NCBI GenBank assembly: GCA_025363375.1
Contig: JANYDZ010000106.1
Coordinates: 1-7,789, forward strand
Length of the DNA: 7,789 bases
Origin: Hyphomicrobiales bacterium
GTDB taxonomy: Bacteria; Pseudomonadota; Alphaproteobacteria; Rhizobiales; Beijerinckiaceae
Direction of reading: 5' to 3'
In this document: piece by piece, positions 1 through 6,808 of the stretch
Position numbering within the stretch: the stretch's first letter is position 1
Layout of the letters: every line of letters begins with the position of its first letter
Notes under the pieces: generated by a model
Seen by the model: only the letters and a program-made list of their open reading frames with translations
Told to the model about the DNA's origin: nothing
Databases searched by the model: none
Translations under genes and position numbers: made by a program

Positions 1-72
1 CTCGCCGCTGGTCGAAGTCGCCTCGCGCGCGTTGAAGGAGAGATAGGTCTGTCGGCTCGTCGCCCCGCTCAT
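1..72 (-). CDS. 5' end of an unidentified gene, third in the kinase-regulator operon (partial)
   Basis: Reading leftwards from an ATG at 72-70, an open frame of 24 codons runs to the window edge (MSGATSRQTYLSFNAREATS..., ending SGE). The ATG shares bases with the TGA of the response regulator at 71-69, giving an ATGA overlap identical in form to the one between the kinase and the regulator. No Shine-Dalgarno is visible upstream, which fits translational coupling to the regulator. The N-terminus is polar, with no signal peptide or membrane segment. I do not recognise the family from 24 residues. It does not resemble the start of a NepR anti-sigma factor or an obvious DNA-binding domain. The case for a real gene rests on the overlap pattern and the frame staying open; the frame is short enough for chance to be possible. 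Confidence 0.55.
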   Translation of the reverse strand, partial: MSGATSRQTYLSFNAREATSTSGE

Positions 73-446
73 TGCGATCTGGACCGCGCGGTCGCGATCA
101 TTTGAGCGAGCGAAGGCAGGTCAAAGGGCTTTTGCAAAACCGGGGTGGATTGATAGGCGGGGTTTATTCCCGTCAGCCCGTACCCGGTCGCAAAAATGAA
201 GGGCACGCCGCGCTCCGCGATGATGTCGGCGACGGGATAGGTGGATTGGCCGCGAATATTGACGTCGAGGATCGCCAGATCGAAATCGCCGCTCCGGGCG
301 AGCTTGAGCGCCTCCTCGAAACGGCCGACCGCGTGCGGACAAGTATGGCCGAGTTCCCTGAGCATGTCCTGAAGCATCATTGAAATCAGAACTTCATCTT
401 CAACGACCAATATGCGCAAACCGTTTTTTGGCGCGTTTCCGGTCAT
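69..446 (-). CDS. Single-domain response regulator (receiver only), FAT GUY type
   Basis: This 125-residue protein is one CheY-like receiver domain with no output domain. Visible active-site residues are the acidic pair E16-D17 in VVEDE, the phospho-acceptor D61 in LAILDVN, the switch threonine T87 and the lysine K106 in LQKPF. The stretch P82-F83-I84-F85-A86-T87-G88-Y89 matches the PFxFATG(G/Y) signature of the FAT GUY single-domain regulators of Alphaproteobacteria; SdrG of Sphingomonas, in this group, works in the general stress response. It should accept phosphate from the kinase encoded immediately upstream, whose stop it overlaps by ATGA, and pass it on or act as a phosphate sink in the cytoplasm. 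A downstream reading frame begins inside its own stop. The start is fixed by that overlap. The receiver assignment is secure; a stress-response role is inferred from family alone. Confidence 0.93.
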   Translation of the reverse strand: MTGNAPKNGLRILVVEDEVLISMMLQDMLRELGHTCPHAVGRFEEALKLARSGDFDLAILDVNIRGQSTYPVADIIAERGVPFIFATGYGLTGINPAYQSTPVLQKPFDLPSLAQMIATARSRSQ

Positions 447-2947
447 GACGCCGCGGGCTCGCGCAACGGGCTGGATTGGGGCGAATGCGCCGGGGCGCAG
501 GGCAACGGCGCGTCGAAAGAAAAGACGAGTCCCGAGTTTTCAAAAATGAGTTGAACGTCGGCGTCCAGGTCTTCGGCAAGCGTTGCACGCACCAGGCGCG
601 TCCCAAATCCGGCTTGCGCGGGCTCGACGACGGCAGGCCCGTCCCGTTCAACCCAACTGAACAACACATGCGGGCAGTCGTCCGAGCCGACTATCCTCCA
701 TCCGATGTCGATTTTGCCCGTGTCGTTGGACAACGCGCCATATTTGGCGGCATTTGTACAAAGCTCGTGCAGCGCCATTGATATTGCCAGCGCGCCGCGC
801 GGTTGCAGATGCACCGCCGGTCCCGCGCAGTGGAACCGGGCGCCGCCTGTCATCTGATGCGGGGCTATCGCTATATCGACGATTTCGGCAAGCATAGCGC
901 CTCCCCAGTTCGATCTCGTCAGCACGTTATGAGCGCCCGAAAGCGCCATGAGCCGCGCCACGAAGGCGTGAAGCGCGCCCCGATCGGTCTGCTGGCGAAA
1001 GGTGTGCGCGGCGATCGACTGAATCGTCGCCAGCGTGTTTTTAACCCTGTGGTTGAGCTCATTGATGAGCGTTCGTTGACGTTCTTCAAACCGCTTGCGT
1101 TCGGTAATATCGGTGACGATTGCCGACGAACTGCGGCTGCCGTCGGGCAAGGTAAAACTACCGGCGGAAATTCTTACATTGATGCGTCGGCCATCCTTTG
1201 TCTGACGAATGGTTTCGATTTGAAATGAGCCGCGCTGTTCCATCGCATCGGCGAGATCTCGAAAATCGTTGAAATCGTTGGGAATAAGCATCTGGAGCGA
1301 GCGGCCTACGGCCTCTTCTTCGCTATAGCCGAATATCCGCTCGGCGCCGCGGTTCCATGTCAGGATCCTGCCGCCGGGGGCGACGCTGATGATCATGTCC
1401 CGAGAACTCTCGACGATCGCGGCAAGCCTGGCTTGCGCCTCTTCCGCGCGGGCGTTCGCGGTAACATCGACGGCCAATCCGGCAACCTGGACCAGCGAAC
1501 CCGAGGAATCGAAACGTCCATTGCCGCGCATGTTGAGCCAAAGATAGGCTCCGTCCGGGCCAAGATAACGCAGTCGGGATTGATAGGCGGTTTTGGACGG
1601 CGTCAATTTCATGATCGCGGAAATCGCCGGCGACAAATCGGCGGGATGGATGCGGGAGCGAAAATCAGCGCCGCTGATCCGCATCACCGGAAGGCGACCC
1701 GGTCCCAGCAGCTCCGCGTTGCCGCTGATCGAAATCGAATCCGCGGCTATGTCGAGATCGAACGCGAAGGCGCGGCCGGCCAGAAGAGCTTCCTGCAACC
1801 ATGCTTCGCTCTCCCGCAATCGCGCTTCGCTGTTTCGCAAGCGGCGGCTTGCCGCCGCCAACGAGCGAGCGACGACGTTGACCTCGCGCAGCGGCGTTGG
1901 CGCAGGCGCGTCGATTTCTTTGCGTTGCAAGGCCTCGCCGGCCAATGCCAGCGCCTGGATCGAGGACGAAATCTTTCGCCCAATCACAAATGCGAGCGTC
2001 AGGCCTATCATCGTACAGGCCAAGCCCATCACCGCGAGATCACCAAGCGCGCGATTGGCGGGCGCGAGCAACGTCGCTTCGCGGGCGGTGACTCCAATTC
2101 TCCATCCAGTCGTCAGACTTGTCGCGATGACGCCGACAATGGTTTCGCCCTCCGCATTCACGCCGCGGAAAATTCCGTCTCCGGCGGGAGGGGCTTCCCC
2201 ATACGAATATTTCTTGCCGGTCTTTGTTTCATGTCCGTTCGAAACGGCGACAAAAACGTTGTTCCGGTCGATGATGAATGCGTCCGCGCCCTCGGACAGA
2301 TGAAATTCCCGCAGCAGGGAAGCCATCTGGCTTGTCGGCAAATTGGCTTGAAGGATATAGGCGATTTCGTCATTCTGAACGACCGGGTAGGCGGCGGAAA
2401 AGGAAAAGCCCCCGCGGGTTACCCCTTGAAAGACATTCGACATGACCGCGTGCCGGGTCCGGAGCAGTTCTGCGTCATGATCCAGCACGGCGGTTATGTT
2501 GACTTCCGGCGCGCCGAAACCAGCCCGAGCGTTGACCAGCATTTTGCCCGCGGCTGTCCGCAGGGAAATATTGACGCCGGGAATACCCCGCAAACCAACA
2601 GCCTGAGCGTGAAATTTTGCGAACGCTCCTTCGGCCAGAGCCGGCGAGGAGGCCATGCCCTCAAGCAAGGTGACAAGCAGTGAAAATTGTTGATCGAGGA
2701 CGAAGCTGAGTTGCGTCGCCGTCTGGCTGAGTTCGGCTTGGTAACGGGCGCGTTCAGCCTGCGCCTCGCGCCAGATCAGATAGCTGGCAAAACCGAGCAG
2801 TGGAACCACGACGGCAAAGGCGAGGAGGACAAGAACGGCGCGTGTGGAGACGCCCGCAACCGGGTCCGGCGCGGTCCCGAGAGGCTCCGCGTCATCCAAT
2901 GAAACGGCCATGGGAACCGCGCGGCTTTCACGTGCCTGAAAGTTCAT
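443..2947 (-). CDS. Membrane-bound Cache-PAS-PAS sensor histidine kinase, HWE family
   Basis: The 834-residue protein has a transmembrane helix at about 37-60, a periplasmic region of about 240 residues that looks like a double Cache sensor (residues 65-295), and a second helix at about 301-323. A HAMP-like linker and short coiled coil follow (324-390). Two PAS domains occupy about 391-498 and 501-617; the second contains WNRGAERIFGYS and ends VTDITERK. The kinase core has phospho-acceptor H633 in ELNHRVKNT, an N-box with H727 and N732 (HELCTNAAKYG), W765-x-E767, and the G-box GFGTRLV at 780-786. H727 together with WxE defines the HWE family. It probably senses a small molecule in the periplasm and phosphorylates the receiver encoded next to it. 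The ATG at 2947 has only a weak GAAAGG upstream; a second ATG at codon 13 (2911) has no better site. The ligand is unknown. Confidence 0.95.
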   Translation of the reverse strand: MNFQARESRAVPMAVSLDDAEPLGTAPDPVAGVSTRAVLVLLAFAVVVPLLGFASYLIWREAQAERARYQAELSQTATQLSFVLDQQFSLLVTLLEGMASSPALAEGAFAKFHAQAVGLRGIPGVNISLRTAAGKMLVNARAGFGAPEVNITAVLDHDAELLRTRHAVMSNVFQGVTRGGFSFSAAYPVVQNDEIAYILQANLPTSQMASLLREFHLSEGADAFIIDRNNVFVAVSNGHETKTGKKYSYGEAPPAGDGIFRGVNAEGETIVGVIATSLTTGWRIGVTAREATLLAPANRALGDLAVMGLACTMIGLTLAFVIGRKISSSIQALALAGEALQRKEIDAPAPTPLREVNVVARSLAAASRRLRNSEARLRESEAWLQEALLAGRAFAFDLDIAADSISISGNAELLGPGRLPVMRISGADFRSRIHPADLSPAISAIMKLTPSKTAYQSRLRYLGPDGAYLWLNMRGNGRFDSSGSLVQVAGLAVDVTANARAEEAQARLAAIVESSRDMIISVAPGGRILTWNRGAERIFGYSEEEAVGRSLQMLIPNDFNDFRDLADAMEQRGSFQIETIRQTKDGRRINVRISAGSFTLPDGSRSSSAIVTDITERKRFEERQRTLINELNHRVKNTLATIQSIAAHTFRQQTDRGALHAFVARLMALSGAHNVLTRSNWGGAMLAEIVDIAIAPHQMTGGARFHCAGPAVHLQPRGALAISMALHELCTNAAKYGALSNDTGKIDIGWRIVGSDDCPHVLFSWVERDGPAVVEPAQAGFGTRLVRATLAEDLDADVQLIFENSGLVFSFDAPLPCAPAHSPQSSPLREPAAS

Positions 2948-3117
2948 CCAAGAGGCCTTTCAAGGGGTGGTGACGCAACGCAATAGACCCTGCCTCGGCC
3001 TTTCGGGCAATCGCTTTTTGGACGAAATGTCGGTCTAACCGGCGAAAATTCAGCTTTTGGTGACCCTCAGACTACAGAATGTCGCAAGATTTAGCTCGAT
3101 TTCCCAGGAAATCCGCC
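2948..3117. promoter_or_regulatory. Divergent intergenic region between the signalling operon and the cupin cluster
   Basis: About 170 bp separate the kinase start from the preferred cupin start, and the two transcripts diverge, so both promoters should lie here. It is locally more A/T-rich around 3011-3060 than the flanking genes. On the plus strand TTGGAC at 3018-3023 resembles a -35 box, but no good -10 follows at 16-18 bp; the nearest A/T-rich stretch (GAAAATT at 3044-3050) is slightly too far. I found no GGAAC-N16/17-CGTT pair typical of EcfG-dependent promoters on either strand. No clear operator palindrome was seen. The position of this region is certain; the exact promoters are not. 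Confidence 0.5.
3106..3110 (+). promoter_or_regulatory. Ribosome binding site deciding the cupin start
   Basis: AGGAA lies seven bases before the ATG at 3118. The in-frame ATG 39 bases further upstream (3079) has no purine-rich site before it, so the shorter reading is preferred. Confidence 0.7.
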
Positions 3118-3585
3118 ATGCCCACTCCACTATACGTCGCGATCGCGGCCGCAGACGTGCTCTTGCGGGACGCGCCGATCAATCCCGCATGGGTCCGCGA
3201 GGGCGCGCCGCGCGCGCGAATGGGGGAAATTTCCCGCAGCGGCGACGGCGCCGCCGTCACTGTGGTTTGGGACTGCGGCGCTGGTCTGTTCGAGTGGCGC
3301 TTTGGGGTCGATGAAACCGTGCACATTCTGGAAGGGGAAGTTGCTGTCGCCGACGCCAATGGCGTCTCGCGCGTCCTGCGCGCGGGCGACGTTGCATTCT
3401 TTCCCGTCGGCAGCGTGACGCTGTGGCGCGTCGATACTTACGTGCGCAAACTCGCTTTCTGCCGCCACGCGATGCCGGCGTCCCTGGGCTATGCAATTCG
3501 CGTCGTCAACAAGTTGAAATCCATGGCGGGAATGGGGCCGTGTGTTGGCGCGACGCAACACGCCGGGCGACAAACGCGGGGCTGA
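3118..3585 (+). CDS. Cupin_3-type single cupin domain protein lacking metal histidines
   Basis: A 155-residue protein with one small beta-barrel. Cupin motif 1 is recognisable at about 58-73 (FEWRFGVDETVHILEG) and motif 2 at 90-103 (GDVAFFPVGSVTLW), followed by V-R-K-L-A-F, which resembles the Cupin_3 (DUF861/EutQ-like) family. Aligned to the classical pattern G-x5-HxH-x3,4-E-x6-G, the Glu is E66, but W60 and F62 or neighbours occupy the HxH positions, and T101 replaces the motif 2 His. Canonical metal binding is therefore unlikely. The C-terminal tail of about 40 residues (from about 116) is basic. It is the first gene of the plus-strand cluster, 86 bp before the hydrolase. The function is not known; a small-molecule binding or accessory role beside the monooxygenase is only a guess. 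The alternative start at 3079 adds 13 residues. Confidence 0.85.
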   Translation: MPTPLYVAIAAADVLLRDAPINPAWVREGAPRARMGEISRSGDGAAVTVVWDCGAGLFEWRFGVDETVHILEGEVAVADANGVSRVLRAGDVAFFPVGSVTLWRVDTYVRKLAFCRHAMPASLGYAIRVVNKLKSMAGMGPCVGATQHAGRQTRG

Positions 3586-3671
3586 TCCCGCCCCGCCAGC
3601 GAATTGCGCTCGACAAGGCCGGCGGCTTGCCGCTAGCTATGGCTTGTCTGCAATGAATTCCGGAAACGCGC

Positions 3672-4466
3672 ATGCTCGGTCCGCTCTCCACGCCGGTGAA
3701 ATCAGACTTTGTCGAAATCGGCGACGTGAAAATTGAAATCGAGCGGCGCGGCAAGGGCGCGCCGTTGCTCCTGTTGCCCGGCGAAGACGGATTGGAGGTC
3801 GAGGCGCCGTTTCTGGAGCGGCTTGCGCGGACACGCGAAGTCATACTGTTCTGGCCGCCCGGCTTCGGACGCTCGAACAGACCCGACTGGATCACCAATA
3901 TGGACGATGTCGCCTATATCTATCTCGACGTCATGGCGAGGCTCGGCCTCGACAACATTCCCGTCGTCGGCTGTTCGCTCGGCGGTTGGATCGCGGCGGA
4001 AATGGCGACGAAGAACGATGCGCGGTTCTCGCATCTCGCGATGGTTGGCGCATATGGCGTCAAGATCGGGGGGCCCACCGACCGCGACATCGCGGACATC
4101 TGGGCTTTGCATCCCGACAAGGTTGCTTCGCTCAAGTGGCGTGACCGCGAGAATGGCAAGCGCGATCTGTCGAAGCGGCCGGACGACGAGCTTTATGTGA
4201 TCGCGCGGAACATCGAATCCTGCGCCCGGCTGTGCTGGTCGCCCTATATGCACAATCCCAAGCTCGCTCATCGTCTGCATCGCATCGCGGCCAAAACGTT
4301 GCTGATATGGGGCGCCGACGACGGGATCGTGGCGACGGATTATGCGAAGGCTTACGCGGCGATGATTTCCGGCGCGAAATTGTCGATCATTGCCGATGCC
4401 GGGCACCTTCCGCATGTCGAGCAGCCCGACGCCTTCCTGAATGAACTGACGGCCTTCATCTCTTAA
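3672..4466 (+). CDS. Alpha/beta hydrolase
   Basis: The 264-residue protein spans a whole alpha/beta hydrolase fold, the usual length for meta-cleavage-product hydrolases, esterases and related enzymes. The nucleophile elbow is G100-C101-S102-L103-G104-G105, the acid is most likely D217 in WGADDGIV, and the catalytic His is H245 in ADAGHLPHVEQP, so the triad is complete. The oxyanion region after strand 3 reads LLLLPGEDG at about 32-40 instead of the common HGGPG/HGxG, which may mark a subfamily. No signal peptide is seen, so it should be cytoplasmic. GGAAA at 3662-3666 precedes the ATG by five bases. The stop is 29 bp before the monooxygenase ATG, so the two enzymes are probably co-transcribed and act on the same pathway, perhaps hydrolysing an ester, amide or C-C bond in the oxidised product. 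The substrate cannot be named. Confidence 0.93.
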   Translation: MLGPLSTPVKSDFVEIGDVKIEIERRGKGAPLLLLPGEDGLEVEAPFLERLARTREVILFWPPGFGRSNRPDWITNMDDVAYIYLDVMARLGLDNIPVVGCSLGGWIAAEMATKNDARFSHLAMVGAYGVKIGGPTDRDIADIWALHPDKVASLKWRDRENGKRDLSKRPDDELYVIARNIESCARLCWSPYMHNPKLAHRLHRIAAKTLLIWGADDGIVATDYAKAYAAMISGAKLSIIADAGHLPHVEQPDAFLNELTAFIS

Positions 4467-4495
4467 CGCGCATCGCAAAACCGCAGGAGCGCCGC

Positions 4496-5659
4496 ATGGA
4501 TTGCTATTATTTCACGGAGATGCCCTATCCGCATATCCCGCCGCACGACGAGATATCGTCGATGCGCGTGACTTTGCCGAACCGGTTGTTCGATCCGAAA
4601 CTCGGTCATCAACTCTACAATCGATATCTCGACGAATATTGTCTCGCCGACGAGATGGGCCTTGAGCTCATGGTCAACGAACACCGCTCGTCCGTCGTCT
4701 GCATGGATGTCGCCGCGCCCTTGTCGATGGCGATCCTCGCGCGGCAGACGAAGCGCGCGCGGTTGCTCATCCTCGGCAACTCCATCGCCAACCGCGACGA
4801 CCCCATCCGCATCGCCGAGGAAATGGCTATGATCGACTGCATTTCCGGCGGACGCGTCGAATGCGGCATGGTGCGCGGCGTCACCTATGAAATCTTCGCC
4901 GCCAACACCAATCCCACCATGACCAACGAGCGCCTGTGGGAGGGCGTCGATATGGTCAAGAGGGCGTGGACGACGCATGACGGCGATTTCAATTACGAGG
5001 GCCGCTTCTGGCATCGTCGCAACATCAACATCTGGCCGCGCCCCTACCAGCAGCCGCGCCCGCGCATCTGGATCACCGGCTCAAACGACCGCGACAATAT
5101 CAAGATCATCGCTGAGCAAGGGCATGTTTTTGCGACCTTCCTGCAGCCGCACGCAAAGGTGCGCGCGCTGTTCGACCTTTACCGCGAACATTATGCCGAC
5201 AACGGCCTGCCGGGCGGCCTCGCCTTCATGCCGCTCGTTTACGTCGCCGATACCGAGGAGGAGGCGATGCAAGGCGCGGACGAAATCGCCTGGTATATGC
5301 GCACCAAGGCCGAACCGCAGTTTCGCAATCCGCCGGGATATGTCGGCGTCGAATTCAACATTCAGGGGCTCAAGGGAGCCTTTACCGGGCGCACCGACGC
5401 GATCCGCGCGCAGGGGCTTGAATATCTGAAGGATCAGGGCGTCGTCATCGCGGGCACCCCTGACAGCGTGGTGAAACAGATACGCCGCCTCTATGATCTC
5501 CTCGGAGGCTTCGATCACCTCCTGATGATGATGCAATGCGGATTTTTGAGCCATGAAAAGACCGTGAAAAACATCGAGATGTTTTCGAAGGAGGTCTATC
5601 CGCAAATCCGCGGCCTCGCGCCGTCGATGAACCGGCCGTGGAGCAAGGCGGCGGAGTAG
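4496..5659 (+). CDS. Luciferase-like (LLM class) flavin-dependent oxidoreductase
   Basis: At 387 residues this is a full-length bacterial luciferase-like monooxygenase, a TIM barrel that uses reduced flavin (FMNH2, or F420H2 in relatives) and O2. Family signatures are N61-E62-H63-R64 after strand 2, the stretch from N99 to G128 (NRDDPIRIAEEMAMID, then SGGRVECGMVRG) typical of these enzymes, the G169-R170-F171-W172 ... W180-P181-R182-P183 segment leading to the QPRPRIWITGS strand, and G320-T321-P322-D323-S324-V325 near the C-terminus. AGGAG at 4485-4489 gives a good ribosome binding site six bases before the ATG. No flavin reductase gene is in the window, so the reductant must come from elsewhere. 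With the hydrolase 29 bp upstream, oxidation followed by hydrolysis of an organic compound is the obvious reading. The substrate is unknown; alkane, terpene, heterocycle or sulfonate oxidation are all found in this family. Confidence 0.95.
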   Translation: MDCYYFTEMPYPHIPPHDEISSMRVTLPNRLFDPKLGHQLYNRYLDEYCLADEMGLELMVNEHRSSVVCMDVAAPLSMAILARQTKRARLLILGNSIANRDDPIRIAEEMAMIDCISGGRVECGMVRGVTYEIFAANTNPTMTNERLWEGVDMVKRAWTTHDGDFNYEGRFWHRRNINIWPRPYQQPRPRIWITGSNDRDNIKIIAEQGHVFATFLQPHAKVRALFDLYREHYADNGLPGGLAFMPLVYVADTEEEAMQGADEIAWYMRTKAEPQFRNPPGYVGVEFNIQGLKGAFTGRTDAIRAQGLEYLKDQGVVIAGTPDSVVKQIRRLYDLLGGFDHLLMMMQCGFLSHEKTVKNIEMFSKEVYPQIRGLAPSMNRPWSKAAE

Positions 5660-5689
5660 ATTTTCACTGGAGCCGACATTGCAAAGTCT

Positions 5690-5694
5690 GGAGG
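5690..5694 (+). promoter_or_regulatory. Strong ribosome binding site fixing the first binding-protein start
   Basis: GGAGG stands five bases before the ATG at 5700. This favours that start over an in-frame TTG at 5679, which would add seven residues in front of an otherwise normal signal peptide. Confidence 0.8.
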
Positions 5695-5699
5695 GTCAA

Positions 5700-6689
5700 A
5701 TGACTTCGCTTATGAAAATTGTCGCCGCCTGCGCCGTGTTTTTTGCTCCTGGTCTCGCAGCCGCGAACGCGCAAACAAACGATTTCCCGAACAAGCCCGT
5801 GCGCTTCATCGTGGATTCGGCGCCCGGCAGCGCCAACGACGTGACATTGCGCTTTGTCGCCGAAAAGCTTGGGCAGATTTGGGGACAACAGGGCATAGTG
5901 GTGACCCAGCCGGGAGCCGGCGGCGGCATCGCCACGCGCGCGGCTTCCGGCTCGTCCGCCGATGGCTACACGGTTTACATGGCGGGCGCTTCGACTTTTC
6001 TGGCGCTCGCGGGCGCCGCTGGCGTTGCGCCCAACCTGCCAATTGAAATGCCGCGCGATTTTGTGCCGATTGGCATGGTCGCCTTGCAACCCATGTTCAT
6101 TGGCGCTTCGCATTCCCTCGCAATTGCCTCGATCGGGGAATTGATCGACCGCGCCAAAGCCAGGCCGAATGAAATTTCCTACGCCGCGACCGGGCGCGGA
6201 CGCATAACCCATCTCACCATGGAATTGTTGCAGAAGATGGCGAACATCAAGCTGCAACTGGTGCCTTATTCCGGCGGGCCCGCGGCCGCCATGAACGATA
6301 TCATGACCGGCCGCATAGGCCTTGTGCTCGATGGTTATTCGAGCCTCGCGGGCGCCATGCAAGGCAACTCGATCAAGGCGCTCGCCGTGACGTCGCCGGA
6401 ACGATTGCGCGAATTTCCCGATTTGCCGACCGTCGCGGAAACGGTGCCTGGATTTCAGGCGGGCGGCTGGAATGTTCTGGTGGCGCCGCTCGGCACGCCT
6501 GACGCGGTCGCGCGTAAACTGAGCGCGGATTTGCGCAAGGCGCTCGACGATCCCGAGTTGCGGGCAAAACTGGCGGCCATCGGGGCCTTCGTTCGGCATA
6601 TGACGCCGGACGAACTCAACGCCTTCAGTCAGGGCGAACAGAAAACCTGGCGGCCAATCCTCGAACAGCTCGCGCGCGAGGCGCCTTAG
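5700..6689 (+). CDS. Bug/TctC family periplasmic substrate-binding protein
   Basis: From the ATG at 5700 the protein has 329 residues, normal for the Bug family (TctC-like binding proteins of tripartite tricarboxylate transporters). A Sec signal peptide occupies residues 1-24 (basic K6, hydrophobic core, AAANA before Q25). The mature protein starts near FPNKPVRFIV, then shows APGSANDVTLR where most relatives have PGG-xxD, QPGAGGGIA at about 79-87, ADGYT, a VPYSGG segment and a FPDLPTVAE segment, all Bug hallmarks. It would bind a carboxylate or similar small polar compound in the periplasm. No tctA or tctB membrane component lies in the window. It starts 40 bp after the monooxygenase stop, which ties uptake to the enzymes upstream. 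In Bug-rich genomes many such proteins are orphans without membrane partners. The ligand cannot be predicted. Confidence 0.95.
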   Translation: MTSLMKIVAACAVFFAPGLAAANAQTNDFPNKPVRFIVDSAPGSANDVTLRFVAEKLGQIWGQQGIVVTQPGAGGGIATRAASGSSADGYTVYMAGASTFLALAGAAGVAPNLPIEMPRDFVPIGMVALQPMFIGASHSLAIASIGELIDRAKARPNEISYAATGRGRITHLTMELLQKMANIKLQLVPYSGGPAAAMNDIMTGRIGLVLDGYSSLAGAMQGNSIKALAVTSPERLREFPDLPTVAETVPGFQAGGWNVLVAPLGTPDAVARKLSADLRKALDDPELRAKLAAIGAFVRHMTPDELNAFSQGEQKTWRPILEQLAREAP

Positions 6690-6695
6690 TGGCGC

Positions 6696-6720
6696 AGGTC
6701 GTTTCCGAAGGTCGTTTCCG
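6696..6720 (+). repeat. 12-bp direct repeat, two copies
   Basis: AGGTCGTTTCCG occurs at 6696-6707 and again at 6709-6720, separated by a single A, seven bases after the first binding-protein stop. The copies are identical. It could be a simple slippage duplication or a pair of same-face-shifted protein sites (13-bp spacing); the sequence does not decide. Confidence 0.9.
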
Positions 6721-6729
6721 CTTGTGCCC

Positions 6730-6765
6730 GCGCGGGGCGCTGATAGATTTGCGCGTCGCGCTTTT
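6730..6765 (+). terminator. Candidate intrinsic terminator after the first binding-protein gene
   Basis: Bases 6730-6740 (GCGCGGGGCGC) can pair with 6751-6761 (GCGCGTCGCGC) around a 10-base loop. The 11-position stem has one G-G mismatch and one G-U pair, and is followed directly by TTTT at 6762-6765. It lies 40 bp past the stop at 6689. The short T tract makes it a modest terminator; it may only partly stop transcription towards the next two genes. Confidence 0.4.
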
Positions 6766-6770
6766 ACAAT
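6765..6770 (+). promoter_or_regulatory. Weak -10-like element before the small secreted protein
   Basis: TACAAT sits 38 bp before the ATG at 6809, in the most A/T-rich part of this gap and just after the candidate terminator. No convincing -35 box lies 16-18 bp upstream (GATAGA at 17 bp), so this is a weak candidate for a separate promoter. Confidence 0.2.
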
Positions 6771-6808
6771 CGGAAATTAGGGCCGTCGCGCGCAAACCGG
6801 AGGGAACC

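Noticed and set aside
1433..2683. A 416-codon open frame on the plus strand, antisense to the histidine kinase
   Set aside because: It lies wholly opposite a kinase with intact domains, has a low-complexity Arg/Gly-rich composition typical of GC-rich antisense frames, and shows no recognisable domain or good ribosome site.
2988..3010. Small inverted repeat TGCC...GGCA followed by CGCTTTTT, seen as a possible terminator
   Set aside because: The stem is only about five pairs including a wobble, and no plus-strand gene ends upstream of it; on the minus strand it is in the kinase leader.
5679..5699. TTG at 5679 as the start of the first binding protein
   Set aside because: The ATG at 5700 has GGAGG five bases upstream and gives a standard signal peptide; the TTG has neither advantage.
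5664..6599. A 311-codon minus-strand frame opposite the first binding protein, and a similar 258-codon frame at 3702-4478 opposite the hydrolase
   Set aside because: Both are antisense to clear family members, are rich in Arg and His, and show no motif; they are codon-position shadows.
6689..6808. GTG at 6689 as the start of the small secreted protein, overlapping the previous stop
   Set aside because: It would place 40 charged residues before a textbook signal peptide, and the ATG at 6809 has its own GGAGGG site. The intervening bases also hold the direct repeat and hairpin expected of a non-coding gap.
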